A stretch of DNA of 64,000 nt from Devosia pacifica (GTDB lineage: Bacteria; Pseudomonadota; Alphaproteobacteria; Rhizobiales; Devosiaceae): positions 186,001 to 250,000 of the forward strand of contig NZ_BMZE01000003.1 of assembly GCF_014652635.1 (NCBI RefSeq), written 5' to 3'. Position 1 is the first letter of the stretch, and every line of letters begins with the position of its first letter. Below, piece by piece: positions 26,465-35,846 of the stretch. Under the pieces are notes generated by a model. That model searched no databases and was not told where the DNA came from. It worked only from the letters and a program-made list of their open reading frames with translations. The position numbers and the translations under genes were made by a program.

Positions 26465-27377
26465 CGCCGCCAGCCGTTTGCAGCCATGCCTCGCCGCAGG
26501 CTTTCGCCAATTCACGGATCCTGAGGATATAGCTTTGCCGCTCCGTCACCGAAATGACGCCGCGCGCATCAAGCATGTTGAAATTGTGCGAGGCCTTAAT
26601 CACCTGCTCATAGGCAGGCACCGCCATCGTCTGGCGATTGCCCTCTTTGCCTTTCTCGAGGATTGCCCGGCACTCGTTTTCGGCATCGGTGAAGTGCCGG
26701 AACAGGATCTCGGTCTCAGCGACTTCAAAATTGTACTTCGAGAACTCCTGCTCGTTCTGCAGGAACACATCGCCATAGCTGACACGATTTTCGCCGGTGC
26801 CGCCATTGAAGTTGAGATCGTAGACATTCTCGACGCCCTGGACATACATCGCAAGGCGCTCGAGACCGTATGTGATCTCACCGGGCACGGGCGAGCATTC
26901 AAAGCCCGCCACCTGCTGGAAATAGGTGAACTGGCTGACTTCCATGCCATCACACCAGCATTCCCACCCGAGCCCCCAGGCGCCCAGCGTCGGGCTTTCC
27001 CAGTCGTCCTCGACGAACCGGATATCGTGCATTTTCGCATCAAGCCCGATCGCCGCGAGGGACTGCAGATACAGATCCTGGATATTGGCCGGGGACGGCT
27101 TCAAAATCACCTGGAACTGATAATAGTGCTGCAGTCGGTTGGGGTTCTCGCCATAGCGGCCGTCGGTCGGGCGGCGCGACGGCTGCACATAGGCTGCGTG
27201 CCAGGGGTTTGGGCCCAGCGCCCTCAGGGTCGTCGCAGTGTGAAAGGTTCCCGCACCCATCTGCATGTCGTAAGGCTGCAGGATCACACAGCCCTGCTCC
27301 GCCCAGAAATTCTGCAGCGTCAGGATCAACCCCTGAAACGAGTTCTTGGGGTCCATGTGGGGCTTTATAGTGCTCAT
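26454..27377 (-). CDS. glyQ: glycine--tRNA ligase alpha subunit
   Basis: GlyQ carries the catalytic core of the bacterial two-subunit glycyl-tRNA synthetase. Signatures are [58 protein letters not shown] and the FEVILKP-like [10 protein letters not shown], followed by [17 protein letters not shown] and VCDGMEV-like [14 protein letters not shown]. The length is 307 residues. The beta subunit, usually nearby, is 5.6 kb downstream, with LemA/DUF2207 and the GNAT module between. Its stop overlaps the downstream GNAT gene. Confidence 0.97.
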   Translation of the reverse strand: MSTIKPHMDPKNSFQGLILTLQNFWAEQGCVILQPYDMQMGAGTFHTATTLRALGPNPWHAAYVQPSRRPTDGRYGENPNRLQHYYQFQVILKPSPANIQDLYLQSLAAIGLDAKMHDIRFVEDDWESPTLGAWGLGWECWCDGMEVSQFTYFQQVAGFECSPVPGEITYGLERLAMYVQGVENVYDLNFNGGTGENRVSYGDVFLQNEQEFSKYNFEVAETEILFRHFTDAENECRAILEKGKEGNRQTMAVPAYEQVIKASHNFNMLDARGVISVTERQSYILRIRELAKACGEAWLQTAGGGAE

Positions 27378-27467
27378 CGATGCGGTCCGGCTGTAGATGC
27401 GCGCGGACCGTAGTGTCGCACCGTGAAGCGGTCAACTGCTCTCGCACCGGAGGCAAGAGAATAGGCC

Positions 27468-28343
27468 ATGCTTGCGCCTGACCATGAAGAGAATGTCATT
27501 CTGCGCCGGTTCGGCCTGTCGCAGGCAAGGCTCATTGGCGAAGGTGGCGAGGCGCGTGTCTTCGCCCTCGATGAAAACCGCGTTCTTCGAATTGCGCGTC
27601 CCGGAGCAAGCATGGACTCGCTTCGCCAGAGACAGGGTTTGGCTGCCGAGATCGCAAAGTCCGCACATCACCTTCCCTTCGCCACGCCGCATATCGAGAC
27701 GGTCGAGGAGGTGGAAGGACGTGCGGTCGCGGTGGAACGCAGATTGGCCGGCGTGCCGCTGGCGCACCTGTTCGAGACGATCGAGGGACGGCAGCGGGAA
27801 GCTGTGCTCACGTCCTACCTCGATGCAAGTGCGGCGATCCAGACGATTATACCTGACAGACCATATGTCGGCGAGCTCGGTGGCGGACACCCGGTGCGGG
27901 CAGACAGCTACCAGCAGTACCTGGGAAAGAAGCTGGAGGCTATTCGCGCCGAGGCTCCCGAGACGTTCTTCGCCGCGCTTGGACCGGACATCGTCGACGC
28001 GCTGCCTGATTGCGACGCACCGGCCCTTGTTCATTTTGATATGTTTGCGGGCAATGTCCTGATCGCCGACGGACGCGTCAGCGCCGTTCTCGACTTCGGC
28101 GAGACGACCCTTATCGCCGATCCCGCGCTCGAATCGTGGTCAGTTGTTGCCTATCTCGATCCGCAGATTTCACCGAATGCTCGACCGGCTGACAGGGCGC
28201 TCGCAATGGCGTGGCTCGAACGGCGCGGCCTTGCAGCGGCCTATCCGGCGGCTCGGCGGTTCATCGCCGCTGCATGGACGCATGCCCATGATGATCCTGC
28301 CGTCATGGCTTGGTGCCGGTCGATCTTAATCGAGGGCCGCTAG
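27468..28343 (+). CDS. aminoglycoside phosphotransferase-family kinase-like protein
   Basis: This encodes a 291-residue APH-fold phosphotransferase. The catalytic Brenner-type loop is LVHFDMFAGNVLIADGRV (His-x-Asp and Asn), followed by the metal-binding AVLDFGETTLIADP (D of DFG). The N-terminal glycine loop (GEGGEARVFAL) and a lysine-poor RVLRIARP strand are visible. It is cytosolic. Such genes often phosphorylate small amines or sugars and not antibiotics; no resistance role should be inferred. It is convergent with the small membrane gene, overlapping by four bases. Confidence 0.82.
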   Translation: MLAPDHEENVILRRFGLSQARLIGEGGEARVFALDENRVLRIARPGASMDSLRQRQGLAAEIAKSAHHLPFATPHIETVEEVEGRAVAVERRLAGVPLAHLFETIEGRQREAVLTSYLDASAAIQTIIPDRPYVGELGGGHPVRADSYQQYLGKKLEAIRAEAPETFFAALGPDIVDALPDCDAPALVHFDMFAGNVLIADGRVSAVLDFGETTLIADPALESWSVVAYLDPQISPNARPADRALAMAWLERRGLAAAYPAARRFIAAAWTHAHDDPAVMAWCRSILIEGR

Positions 28344-28588
28344 CGACGGTCGTCCTCTTGATTCTTGTTACGGTCTTCCGGGCGATACGTGCCATCATCA
28401 CTCCGCTTGAGGTCGATGACATCCGGCCGCTGACGCTCGCGCAGGTCGCGGGCACGGCGACGCGCCTTGTCTTCTTCATCGAGCGATTTGAACTGGCTGG
28501 TCCAGTCCCGCCAGATTCGGCGCGCGCCGAAAAAGATCATCAAGCCGATGACGCCGACAACGATCAGGCGCAGAAGCACTGCCGACAT
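28340..28588 (-). CDS. small single-helix membrane protein downstream of S49 peptidase
   Basis: An 82-residue protein with one N-terminal transmembrane helix (LLRLIVVGVIGLMIFFGA) and a charged cytoplasmic tail rich in Asp/Arg/Lys. The start at 28588 is two bases after the S49 peptidase stop, indicating co-translation; the long upstream frame was rejected because it lies inside the peptidase gene. The tail motif DGTYRPEDR is seen in small proteins of the order next to this peptidase. Function unknown. Confidence 0.75.
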   Translation of the reverse strand: MSAVLLRLIVVGVIGLMIFFGARRIWRDWTSQFKSLDEEDKARRRARDLRERQRPDVIDLKRSDDGTYRPEDRNKNQEDDRR

Positions 28589-28590
28589 GG

Positions 28591-29436
28591 CTAAAGCCCC
28601 AGCCGCGCCCAGTATGCGCGATCTTCCACCGCGCTGTTGACGTCGGCTATGGCCTCGCGCGCCGAAAAACCGAACCGCGGAAGGTTGAGCAGCCCCCGCT
28701 TCGGCTCGATCACCCGGGTGCGCACCGTCTTGCCAAAGCGGGTACGCAGCGTTTCGTGCAGATCCCCTAGATGGTCGACGAGCCCGAGCTTGATCCCACG
28801 TACGCCGGTCCACCATTCGCCGGTGAACAACTCGTCGTCAGGTGCTTTCAGCCGATCGCCGCGGCGCTGCTTTACATGATCGATAAAGACCTGATGGATA
28901 TCGAGCTCGAAGCCCTTGATCCGCTCAACGTCTTCAGCCTTTTCTGGAAGGAAGGGATCGAGCGTCGACTTGTTTCGGCCGGCGGTGTGCACCCGGCGTT
29001 CGACACCAAGCTTGGCGATGGCATCGACAAAGCCGAACGTCGCCATGATCACGCCGATCGAGCCGACGATGGAGGATGGGTCGGCGATGATCTCGTCGCC
29101 AGCGACGGCGATGAAGTAGCCGCCAGAGGCCGCAGCATCCTCGACGAACACCAGCACCGGCTTGTTGTGTTCGTTGGCCAGATCGCGAATGCGCTTCGAA
29201 ATCAGCCGCGATTGCACCGGAGAGCCGCCCGGCGAATTGACGATGATCGCGACAGCCGGGGCCGACTTCATCGCAAAAGCGCGTTTCAGCAATGGCGCCA
29301 CGGTCGCAAGGTTCAGCCGTCCCGGGCGTTGTTCCGCAGCGATCACGCCATGTAGCCGGACCACCGGCACCACCGGTCCTTCGCGCTTGAAGATCCGCCG
29401 GATGGTGTTGCCGAACCCCGTCGACTTTGACGCCAT
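28591..29436 (-). CDS. S49 family signal-peptide-peptidase-like serine protease (SppA/SohB)
   Basis: A 281-residue peptidase of family S49 (SppA/SohB), which degrades membrane-bound or leftover signal peptides. The catalytic serine is in AASGGYFIAVA and the lysine-bearing segment is expected around the SSIVGSIGVIMATFG motif region. NSPGGSPVQSRLIS, the oxyanion loop, is conserved. There is no clear N-terminal transmembrane anchor, unlike E. coli SppA, and the length is that of the short SohB/archaeal type. The small membrane gene follows with no gap, and glyQ and glyS are on the same strand. Confidence 0.9.
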   Translation of the reverse strand: MASKSTGFGNTIRRIFKREGPVVPVVRLHGVIAAEQRPGRLNLATVAPLLKRAFAMKSAPAVAIIVNSPGGSPVQSRLISKRIRDLANEHNKPVLVFVEDAAASGGYFIAVAGDEIIADPSSIVGSIGVIMATFGFVDAIAKLGVERRVHTAGRNKSTLDPFLPEKAEDVERIKGFELDIHQVFIDHVKQRRGDRLKAPDDELFTGEWWTGVRGIKLGLVDHLGDLHETLRTRFGKTVRTRVIEPKRGLLNLPRFGFSAREAIADVNSAVEDRAYWARLGL

Positions 29437-29483
29437 ATCGCTCCCTTTCGTGTTTCGGCAGATTTAGGGGGTTGTCGGGGCAA

Positions 29484-30266
29484 TTACCAGTCGAGCCGGG
29501 CTTCACCGCGAAAGATTGCCTCGAACTCGGGCATGAACGCCCGTCCCTCACGGGCGTGAAGGTAACGTGGTGTTAACATCCGAAGCGGTGCGCGTGAGCC
29601 TTTTCGGGCCCGGACCAGGATCCTCGTCGCATCCGCTTCCGGGCGCGGCGAAAGCGGCAACAGGCAGATGGCGCCGAAGCGCTGATCGAAGGCGCTGATC
29701 AGCGGCACCAGCCCCGCCGCCGGATAGATGAAGACGATTTCGCCGCCCGCCGCCGCGCATGTCGCCGCCGCCCGAACCCAAAGATCAAGCGCTTCAGCGG
29801 CCATATGTCGCGCATCGGCGCGCGCCGCTCCCGCCCGCGTTCCGGCCGCCTCATCGAAGAATGGCGGATTGGCGATCACCCGCGAAAACGCGTCCGGCTC
29901 GAGCCCTGCGGCCTGCCGATCCCGGCCTCTGGCGCAGACATCGACGCAGATTGCCTCGGCACGGGTGGAAAAACCGTTACGTGCGAGATTCTTGTGGGTC
30001 AGCGGCAGGATCGCCTCGTCGCGTTCCGCCAGCAGCGCGCTCAGCGACGAATTGTGATGCATCGCAACGAGGCTGGCTGTGCCAACACCGGCGCCGAGGT
30101 CCAGCAGACGCCCCTTCCCTGCCCCGACTGCCGCACCAAGGAGGACGCTATCGAGCCCGGCACGAAAGCCCTTCGCGGGCTGCAAGACGGCCAGCCGACC
30201 GCCGAGAAACGCATCCTCGGTCGGCTCTAGACGTTTTACAAAGTCTTCAGCGTGGTCTAGGGACAT
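29484..30266 (-). CDS. TrmN6-like N6-adenine methyltransferase
   Basis: This is a 260-residue class I methyltransferase of the type that modifies A37 of tRNA-Val (TrmN6/YfiC) or related rRNA/tRNA adenines. The SAM loop is LLDLGAGVGTASLVAM, and the N6-adenine catalytic motif NPPFFDE is clear. The N-terminal AFLGGRLAVLQPAKGFRAGLDSVLL segment is typical of this group. The target nucleotide is inferred from family resemblance. It lies upstream of the S49 gene on the same strand and is divergent from the polyprenyl synthase gene. Confidence 0.85.
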   Translation of the reverse strand: MSLDHAEDFVKRLEPTEDAFLGGRLAVLQPAKGFRAGLDSVLLGAAVGAGKGRLLDLGAGVGTASLVAMHHNSSLSALLAERDEAILPLTHKNLARNGFSTRAEAICVDVCARGRDRQAAGLEPDAFSRVIANPPFFDEAAGTRAGAARADARHMAAEALDLWVRAAATCAAAGGEIVFIYPAAGLVPLISAFDQRFGAICLLPLSPRPEADATRILVRARKGSRAPLRMLTPRYLHAREGRAFMPEFEAIFRGEARLDW

Positions 30267-30360
30267 CGCACCTATCGGGCGTGTGGCATCCCTTATCTAG
30301 CGCCACCCACGGTCCGGCCTCAACCCGGATCGACACGACCCGCTCGAACGAGAGGACTTG

Positions 30361-31377
30361 ATGGCGGTTTCGGTTCATCACCAGCAGCAAGAGACGGACG
30401 GCAATGCCATCGAGCAGTTGATCGCCGCGACGCGCGAGGACATGGACAATGTCAACACGCTGATCCTCGAGCGCGCGCATTCGCATGTCGACATGGTCCC
30501 CGAACTGGCCCGCTATCTCATTGAAAGCGGTGGCAAGCGCCTGCGTCCGATGCTGACGGTCGCGGCGGCGCGGATGTTCGGCAATAGCGGTGGCTCAGCC
30601 GTGCGGTTCGCCGCGGCCGTTGAGTTCATGCACAACGCCACGCTGCTGCATGACGACGTGGTGGATGAAAGCGACATGCGCCGCGGCCGGCCCGCTGCAC
30701 GGATGGTGTGGGGCAACAAGGCCTCGATCCTTGTCGGCGATTTCCTGCTTGGCCAGGCCTTCATGATGATGGTCGAAACCCGTGACGTCGGCGCCCTGGC
30801 TGTGCTGGCCGCAGCCTCTGCCGCAATGGCTGAAGGCGAGGTTTTCCAACTCGCGAAAACCAAGGACCTCGATACGACGCCCGAGGATTATGCCGAGGTC
30901 ATTCGCGCCAAGACGGCAGTGCTCTTTCGTGCTGCGTGCGAGGTCGGCGCCATGGCCGGAGGCGCGGACGAGGCCGGGCGCGAGGCGCTGTCGCGCTATG
31001 GCCTGGAATTGGGCACCGCCTTCCAGCTCGTCGACGACGTTCTCGATTATGGCGGCCAGAGCGGCACGCTCGGCAAGAACGTCGGGGACGATCTGCGTGA
31101 AGGCAAGATGACCTTGCCGATCATTCTGGCGCTTTCCGATGCCACGCCTGCCGAACACCAGACGATCGCCAACACGCTCGGCAAGGCCGATGCCAGCGAG
31201 TTCGAGGTGCAGCAGGTCGTCACGATCCTGACGCGCTACGACACGTTGAGCCGCACCCTGAGCAAAGCGCACGAGCACGCGCAGGCTGCAATCGAAGCGC
31301 TCGGGGGGCTTGCGGACTCCTCGATGAAATCGATTCTCGCCCGCGTCGTCGAGCACAGCGTCAGCCGCGCCTACTAA
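30361..31377 (+). CDS. all-trans polyprenyl diphosphate synthase (octa/decaprenyl)
   Basis: This encodes a 338-residue trans-prenyltransferase that elongates farnesyl diphosphate with IPP to make the ubiquinone side chain. The first Asp-rich motif, LLHDDVVDESD, and the second, LVDDVLDYGG, bind Mg2+-diphosphate. GGKRLRPML binds IPP. The residues before the first Asp motif lack bulky aromatics near position -5, consistent with a long-chain product. Alphaproteobacteria of this group usually make Q10, so decaprenyl is likely but not shown. ATG at 30361 is chosen over the adjacent TTG; GAGAGGA precedes. It converges on ispE, sharing four bases. Confidence 0.92.
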   Translation: MAVSVHHQQQETDGNAIEQLIAATREDMDNVNTLILERAHSHVDMVPELARYLIESGGKRLRPMLTVAAARMFGNSGGSAVRFAAAVEFMHNATLLHDDVVDESDMRRGRPAARMVWGNKASILVGDFLLGQAFMMMVETRDVGALAVLAAASAAMAEGEVFQLAKTKDLDTTPEDYAEVIRAKTAVLFRAACEVGAMAGGADEAGREALSRYGLELGTAFQLVDDVLDYGGQSGTLGKNVGDDLREGKMTLPIILALSDATPAEHQTIANTLGKADASEFEVQQVVTILTRYDTLSRTLSKAHEHAQAAIEALGGLADSSMKSILARVVEHSVSRAY

Positions 31378-32258
31378 GCCTCGGGCTGGATCAACGGCGC
31401 CGCCGCGACCCAATAGTCCGGCCACAACGCGCGTAGTTCGTGTGCTGCCTGATGCGCTTGGGCGCTAGAGCCAAAAACCCCGAACACCGTCGCGCCGGAA
31501 CCGGACATGCGCGCCAGCATGCAGCCGGGAGATCCAGCGATCCGTTCGGTGATGGCGCCGATCTGCGGCACCAATTCCATCGCGGGAGGCTGCAGATCGT
31601 TGCGTGTCTCGGTCAGCCAAAGCGCAAGCTGAACAGGACGATCCATCGCCTCGGGCAACGCTGGAAGTGGCGGGTTGTCTCGCGACAGGAGCTTTCGGAA
31701 TACCTCGCCGGTCGGCACCTCGATCAAAGGGTTGACGAGCACCACGCTGGCCTTCGGAAAGCTCTGCAAAGGCTCCAGAATCTCTCCCGCACCGCGTGCC
31801 AGAAGCGGCGCTGACACCAGGCAGGCCGGCACGTCAGCACCAATCTGCGCTGCAAGATCAAGCAGGCCATCGAGGGGAACCTCGCCTGAACTCGCATCGC
31901 GCAGCAAGCGCAAGGCCGCGGCTGCATCAGCGGAACCGCCGCCAAGACCCGCCGCGACCGGCAGGTTCTTCGCCAGCGTAAACGCCATCGGTCCTGGCGC
32001 GATGGACGGCCAGCGCTCGCGAAAGCCAGCCACCGCGCGAAGAACCAAATTGTTCGGCCCGGCAGTGAGGCCGGTGCCAAACGGTCCGGTGATCGCAAGA
32101 CTGTCGTTTTCAGCCGGCACCGCTCGCAATTCATCGCCGATCTCGGCAAAGACCATCAGGCTTTCGAGCTCGTGATAGCCGTCCTTGCGCTGTCCCACCA
32201 CATGAAGGGCCAGATTGATCTTGGCAGGCGCGGCCTGAAGCATTTCGCGTGAGAACAC
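31374..32258 (-). CDS. ispE: 4-(cytidine 5'-diphospho)-2-C-methyl-D-erythritol kinase
   Basis: IspE phosphorylates CDP-ME in the MEP pathway (GHMP kinase fold). Motifs: PAKINLALHVVGQRKDGYHEL at the N-terminus, the GHMP ATP loop PVAAGLGGGSADAAA, and the C-terminal MSGSGATVFGVF. The length is 294 residues. The GTG at 32258 has GGAGG about nine bases upstream; an in-frame ATG at 32243 is the alternative. It is 5 bases after the TPR gene stop and probably co-transcribed with it. Same pathway as ispH at 15911. Confidence 0.95.
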   Translation of the reverse strand: MFSREMLQAAPAKINLALHVVGQRKDGYHELESLMVFAEIGDELRAVPAENDSLAITGPFGTGLTAGPNNLVLRAVAGFRERWPSIAPGPMAFTLAKNLPVAAGLGGGSADAAAALRLLRDASSGEVPLDGLLDLAAQIGADVPACLVSAPLLARGAGEILEPLQSFPKASVVLVNPLIEVPTGEVFRKLLSRDNPPLPALPEAMDRPVQLALWLTETRNDLQPPAMELVPQIGAITERIAGSPGCMLARMSGSGATVFGVFGSSAQAHQAAHELRALWPDYWVAAAPLIQPEA

Positions 32259-32262
32259 GCGC

Positions 32263-34002
32263 TCAGACCTCCGGCAACGGCTCGTCGTCCTCCTCGGCCA
32301 CCGGGTCAGTGGACGTTTCCTCGGTCAGCCCGTTCTCGAGCTTGGGCGCCACGCGCTCGCTGACATTACCTTCTTCATCGACGGATGCCGCGATGTTCCA
32401 CTGAAACCGCGCTTCGTCGCGACGGCCGGCCTTCCAGTAGGCGTCACCCAGATGGTCGTTGATCTCGGGATCGTTCGGCATCAGCTGTACGGCGCGTTCG
32501 AGCGTCGCAACGGCCTCCTCGATCCGGCCGAGCCGATAAAACGCCCAGCCGAGGCTATCGACGATATAGCCATCGCGTGGCTGTGCAGCGACCGCTGTTT
32601 CGATCATGCCGAGCGCCCGATTGAGATGCATGCCCATATCCACCCAGCTATAACCGAGATAGTTGAGCACCTGCGGCTGATCCGGATTGAGTTCGAGCGC
32701 CTTGAGGAAATCGTCCTCGGCGGCTTGCCAGTTGTCGTTGCGCTCATGCGCGATACCGCGCACGTAATAGAAGCGCCAATCCGCCGGGCTCTCGCCTCCG
32801 CTCAGTTCAAGAGCCTTGGTGTAAGCGTTCGCGGCCTCGGAATATTGCTCGTCATAGCGCAGGATGTCGCCAAGAACGGAAACGGCGTCGAGATCTTCGG
32901 GGTTTGTGGCAACGATGTTGCCGAGGCGGCGCAGCGCCTCTTCACGTTCGCCCATAGCATCGAGATTCTGCGCCACGCGCACGACGGCGGTCGGCTTCAT
33001 CTCCGAGGTTGCAGAGATAGCATTATAGACTTCGTTGGCAGCTTCGCGGCGCCCGGCTTCATCGAAAAGCTGCCCCAGAGCCAGCGACAGGACATCGGCC
33101 GATGAATCGAGGTAGAGACCGAGCCGCAAATAGATCAGGGCCAGATCGCGGCTGCCATCGCGCGCTAAGGCAACGCCGATGCCGTGGAACATCTCTGCCG
33201 CACCGATCTGAACGTTCGCCGCGAACACGCCGGGACGCTGGCCACGCTCGATCATTTCCGCAACATTGCGCACGACAGGATGCGTCAGCCCCTGGTTGAA
33301 ATACGCGTCAATCACCTGCTGTGCTTCGTCGAATTGACCGGCATTGGCGAGGACACGGGCATAGACCTCGACGATTCGGGCGACATACGGCTCGTTCTCG
33401 TAGGCCTCCCCGGCAAGTCGGATGGCCTTGTCCTGGTCCCCGGATGCCTCGGCAATCAACGCGCGGTGGAATACCAGGAAGTCAGCGAGCCCGGTTTCCC
33501 CGAGCGTCACGAGTAGCTGATCTGCTTCGTCGGCGCGGTCCATGCCCACCAGCGCCCAGGCACGCATCAACGTGCCGGTGATGGCAGTAAAGCTGTCCTG
33601 GCTCATGCCGGCGAGCCGTTGGCTGGCGGCGGAATAGCGACGTTCCTTGAGCGCTTCGGCCGCTACCACCAACTGCGCGAGCTGGTTGGCATTATCAAGC
33701 GTAAGCAGGTGTTTCGCGGTTGCGGCGGCGCGTCCGATCTGGCCATCTACCGCCTGACCGATGAAGGCGCGCTCCACCAGTATCGGGTCATCCCACGCGG
33801 CTTCCGCTGCCGCCGTCAGGTAGCGCGAAGCCTCGGCGGTGCGAAGATCCGAGAGCGCCTGCTGGCCAGCGACGTAGTTGCCGGTGACGGATTGCTGATA
33901 AAGCGGCAGGAATTCTCGGTCGCCACTCTGGGCAAAAGCGCTTGTCGCGCCGAAGAGCAGAAGGGAAGCGGCTACGGGGCGCAGCAATTGGCCGAAGGTC
34001 AT
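32263..34002 (-). CDS. exported tetratricopeptide-repeat protein
   Basis: A 579-residue periplasmic or membrane-tethered protein. A signal peptide (RPVAASLLLFGATSAFAQ) starts it. Many TPR-like helix pairs follow, for example AAEDDFLKALELNPDQPQVLNYLGY, EAVATLERAVQLMPNDPEINDHLGDAYWKAG and others; the C-terminus is acidic (EEDDEPLPEV). This fits a scaffold for protein-protein contacts. ATG at 34002 is preferred to GTG at 34008. It precedes ispE in the same direction with a 4-base gap, and follows a 124-base spacer after ETF-QO in which nothing distinctive was seen. Confidence 0.9.
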   Translation of the reverse strand: MTFGQLLRPVAASLLLFGATSAFAQSGDREFLPLYQQSVTGNYVAGQQALSDLRTAEASRYLTAAAEAAWDDPILVERAFIGQAVDGQIGRAAATAKHLLTLDNANQLAQLVVAAEALKERRYSAASQRLAGMSQDSFTAITGTLMRAWALVGMDRADEADQLLVTLGETGLADFLVFHRALIAEASGDQDKAIRLAGEAYENEPYVARIVEVYARVLANAGQFDEAQQVIDAYFNQGLTHPVVRNVAEMIERGQRPGVFAANVQIGAAEMFHGIGVALARDGSRDLALIYLRLGLYLDSSADVLSLALGQLFDEAGRREAANEVYNAISATSEMKPTAVVRVAQNLDAMGEREEALRRLGNIVATNPEDLDAVSVLGDILRYDEQYSEAANAYTKALELSGGESPADWRFYYVRGIAHERNDNWQAAEDDFLKALELNPDQPQVLNYLGYSWVDMGMHLNRALGMIETAVAAQPRDGYIVDSLGWAFYRLGRIEEAVATLERAVQLMPNDPEINDHLGDAYWKAGRRDEARFQWNIAASVDEEGNVSERVAPKLENGLTEETSTDPVAEEDDEPLPEV

Positions 34003-34126
34003 GTGCACGTGTAATGTCTCTCCCTAGAATGGCGACTGCGCGACGCTCTCGCGCGCGGTCACGACAGTGGCCAGAAGATGGGCCATTTTGCGGCCATCTC
34101 GCAAGTGCATGGCGTACCCGTTGCGG

Positions 34127-35779
34127 TCACATTCCGCTGTAGTTCGGCCCGCTGCCACCTTCAGGCGGCACCCAGGCGATGTTTTGCGCCGGATCCTTGA
34201 TGTCGCACGTCTTGCAGTGGACGCAGTTTGCCGCGTGGATACGGAAGACCTTTTTCCCATCGGTTTCGCCGATTTCGTAGACGCCCGCGGGGCAATAGAG
34301 GGGCGCCGGCTCGCCATAGATCGGCAGATTGTGCTCGATTGGAACCGTCGGATCGTCGAGCCGCAAATGTACCGGCTGGTCCTCGTCATGCGAAATGTTG
34401 GCGAGGTGTACGGAGGCCGAGCGGTCTCTGGTGAGAACGCCATCGCCCCGCTCATAGGAAAGCGGCTCCACCTCGGAAAGCGGCTTCAGCGCCGCGAAAT
34501 CCGGCTTGTTGTGGCTCAGGGTTCCGAGAGGAGACGCGCCGAACAGCGCCTGGCTCCACAACTCCATGCCGGACAACGCAACCCCCAGACGGGTTCCGAA
34601 GCGTGACCACAGTGGCTTGACGTTGCGCACCGGTTTCAGTTCGGCGGCGATGCCGGTTTCCATCACCCGGTCCTCGAGCCTGTCGATTTCATCGTGCTGG
34701 CGCCCATCGGCGATGGCGGCGCCGACGGCATCTGCCGTGGCGATGCCGGAGAACATTGCATTATGGATGGCCTTGAGGCGCGGCGCATTGAGGAAACCCG
34801 CAGAACATCCCATCAGCGCCCCGCCCGGGAAGGCGAGCTTTGGGATGGACTGCCAGCCCCCAGAGGTCAGCGCACGCGCGCCATATGAAATGCACTCGCC
34901 GCCGTCGAGCATGCCTTCAAGCCTCGGGTGCTTCTTGAACCGCTGAAACTCGTCGAAGGGAGAGAGCGTGGGATTTTCGTAGTCGAGATGAACCACAAGC
35001 CCGACGTAGAGCTGGTTGTTCTCGGCATGATAGACAAACCCTCCGCCCGAAGTTTTGTCGTCGAGCGGATAGCCGAGGTAGTGCTCGACGCGCCCGAGCT
35101 CGTGGCGGGTATCATCAACCTGCCAGATCTCCTTGATGCCCAGCCCGTATTTTTGCGGCGCCCTGCCCGCTGCGAGATCAAACCGCTCGATCACCATTTT
35201 GGCAAGGGATCCGCGCGCGCCTTCGCCGAGAAGCGTGTAGCGCGCCTCAATGCCAACCCCTTGGGCGTAGCCGTCCTTCGGGTTGCCGGCCTGGTCGACG
35301 CCGAGATCGCCGGTGATGACACCGGTCACCGCGCCCTCTGGCGAGGTCAGCACATCGACCGCAGCGGTCATTGGAAAGATATCGACCCCAAGCTCGGCCG
35401 CCTGCTCGCCGAGCCACTGGCACAGCCGGCCAAGGCTGATGATCAGCGCGTTTCTCGTTTTCATCTGCGGCGGCAGTATTTGATGCGGAAACGCAAAGGC
35501 CTTGCTGGGGGTGAGATAGAACATCTCATCGCGTGTCACATCCGGGCCGACGGGCGGATTGCGCTGGCGCCAATCCGGAAACAACGCCGCAAGACCCGCC
35601 GGGTCCATCACCGCGCCCGAGAGCACGTGACCGCCGATCTCTGCGGCTTTTTCGAGCACCGTAACCGAAAGCTCCGGCGATTTCTGCTTGAGCCTAATGG
35701 CGGCGGCAAGACCTGCAGGGCCTGCCCCGACAATCACAACATCGGTTTGCAGCATCTCGCGCTCGGCCGCGTCGGTCAT
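34127..35779 (-). CDS. electron-transfer-flavoprotein:ubiquinone oxidoreductase
   Basis: ETF-QO transfers electrons from ETF, reduced by acyl-CoA and other dehydrogenases, to ubiquinone at the inner membrane. The N-terminal FAD-binding motif is DVVIVGAGPAGLAAAIRL, followed by GGHVLSGAVMDP. The C-terminus carries the 4Fe-4S ferredoxin-like cysteines (CPAGVYE, ANCVHCKTCDIKDP) and the hallmark ending GGSGPNYSGM. The length is about 550 residues. The start at 35779 has AGGAGCAGGAA just upstream; the longer frame was rejected. It is divergent from the UDG gene. Confidence 0.96.
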   Translation of the reverse strand: MTDAAEREMLQTDVVIVGAGPAGLAAAIRLKQKSPELSVTVLEKAAEIGGHVLSGAVMDPAGLAALFPDWRQRNPPVGPDVTRDEMFYLTPSKAFAFPHQILPPQMKTRNALIISLGRLCQWLGEQAAELGVDIFPMTAAVDVLTSPEGAVTGVITGDLGVDQAGNPKDGYAQGVGIEARYTLLGEGARGSLAKMVIERFDLAAGRAPQKYGLGIKEIWQVDDTRHELGRVEHYLGYPLDDKTSGGGFVYHAENNQLYVGLVVHLDYENPTLSPFDEFQRFKKHPRLEGMLDGGECISYGARALTSGGWQSIPKLAFPGGALMGCSAGFLNAPRLKAIHNAMFSGIATADAVGAAIADGRQHDEIDRLEDRVMETGIAAELKPVRNVKPLWSRFGTRLGVALSGMELWSQALFGASPLGTLSHNKPDFAALKPLSEVEPLSYERGDGVLTRDRSASVHLANISHDEDQPVHLRLDDPTVPIEHNLPIYGEPAPLYCPAGVYEIGETDGKKVFRIHAANCVHCKTCDIKDPAQNIAWVPPEGGSGPNYSGM

Positions 35780-35846
35780 GCCGTTCCTGCTCCTTGCAAA
35801 GCGGCTGTGACTGGCCGCGAGGGTGGGCATGTGACATAACAAACTC

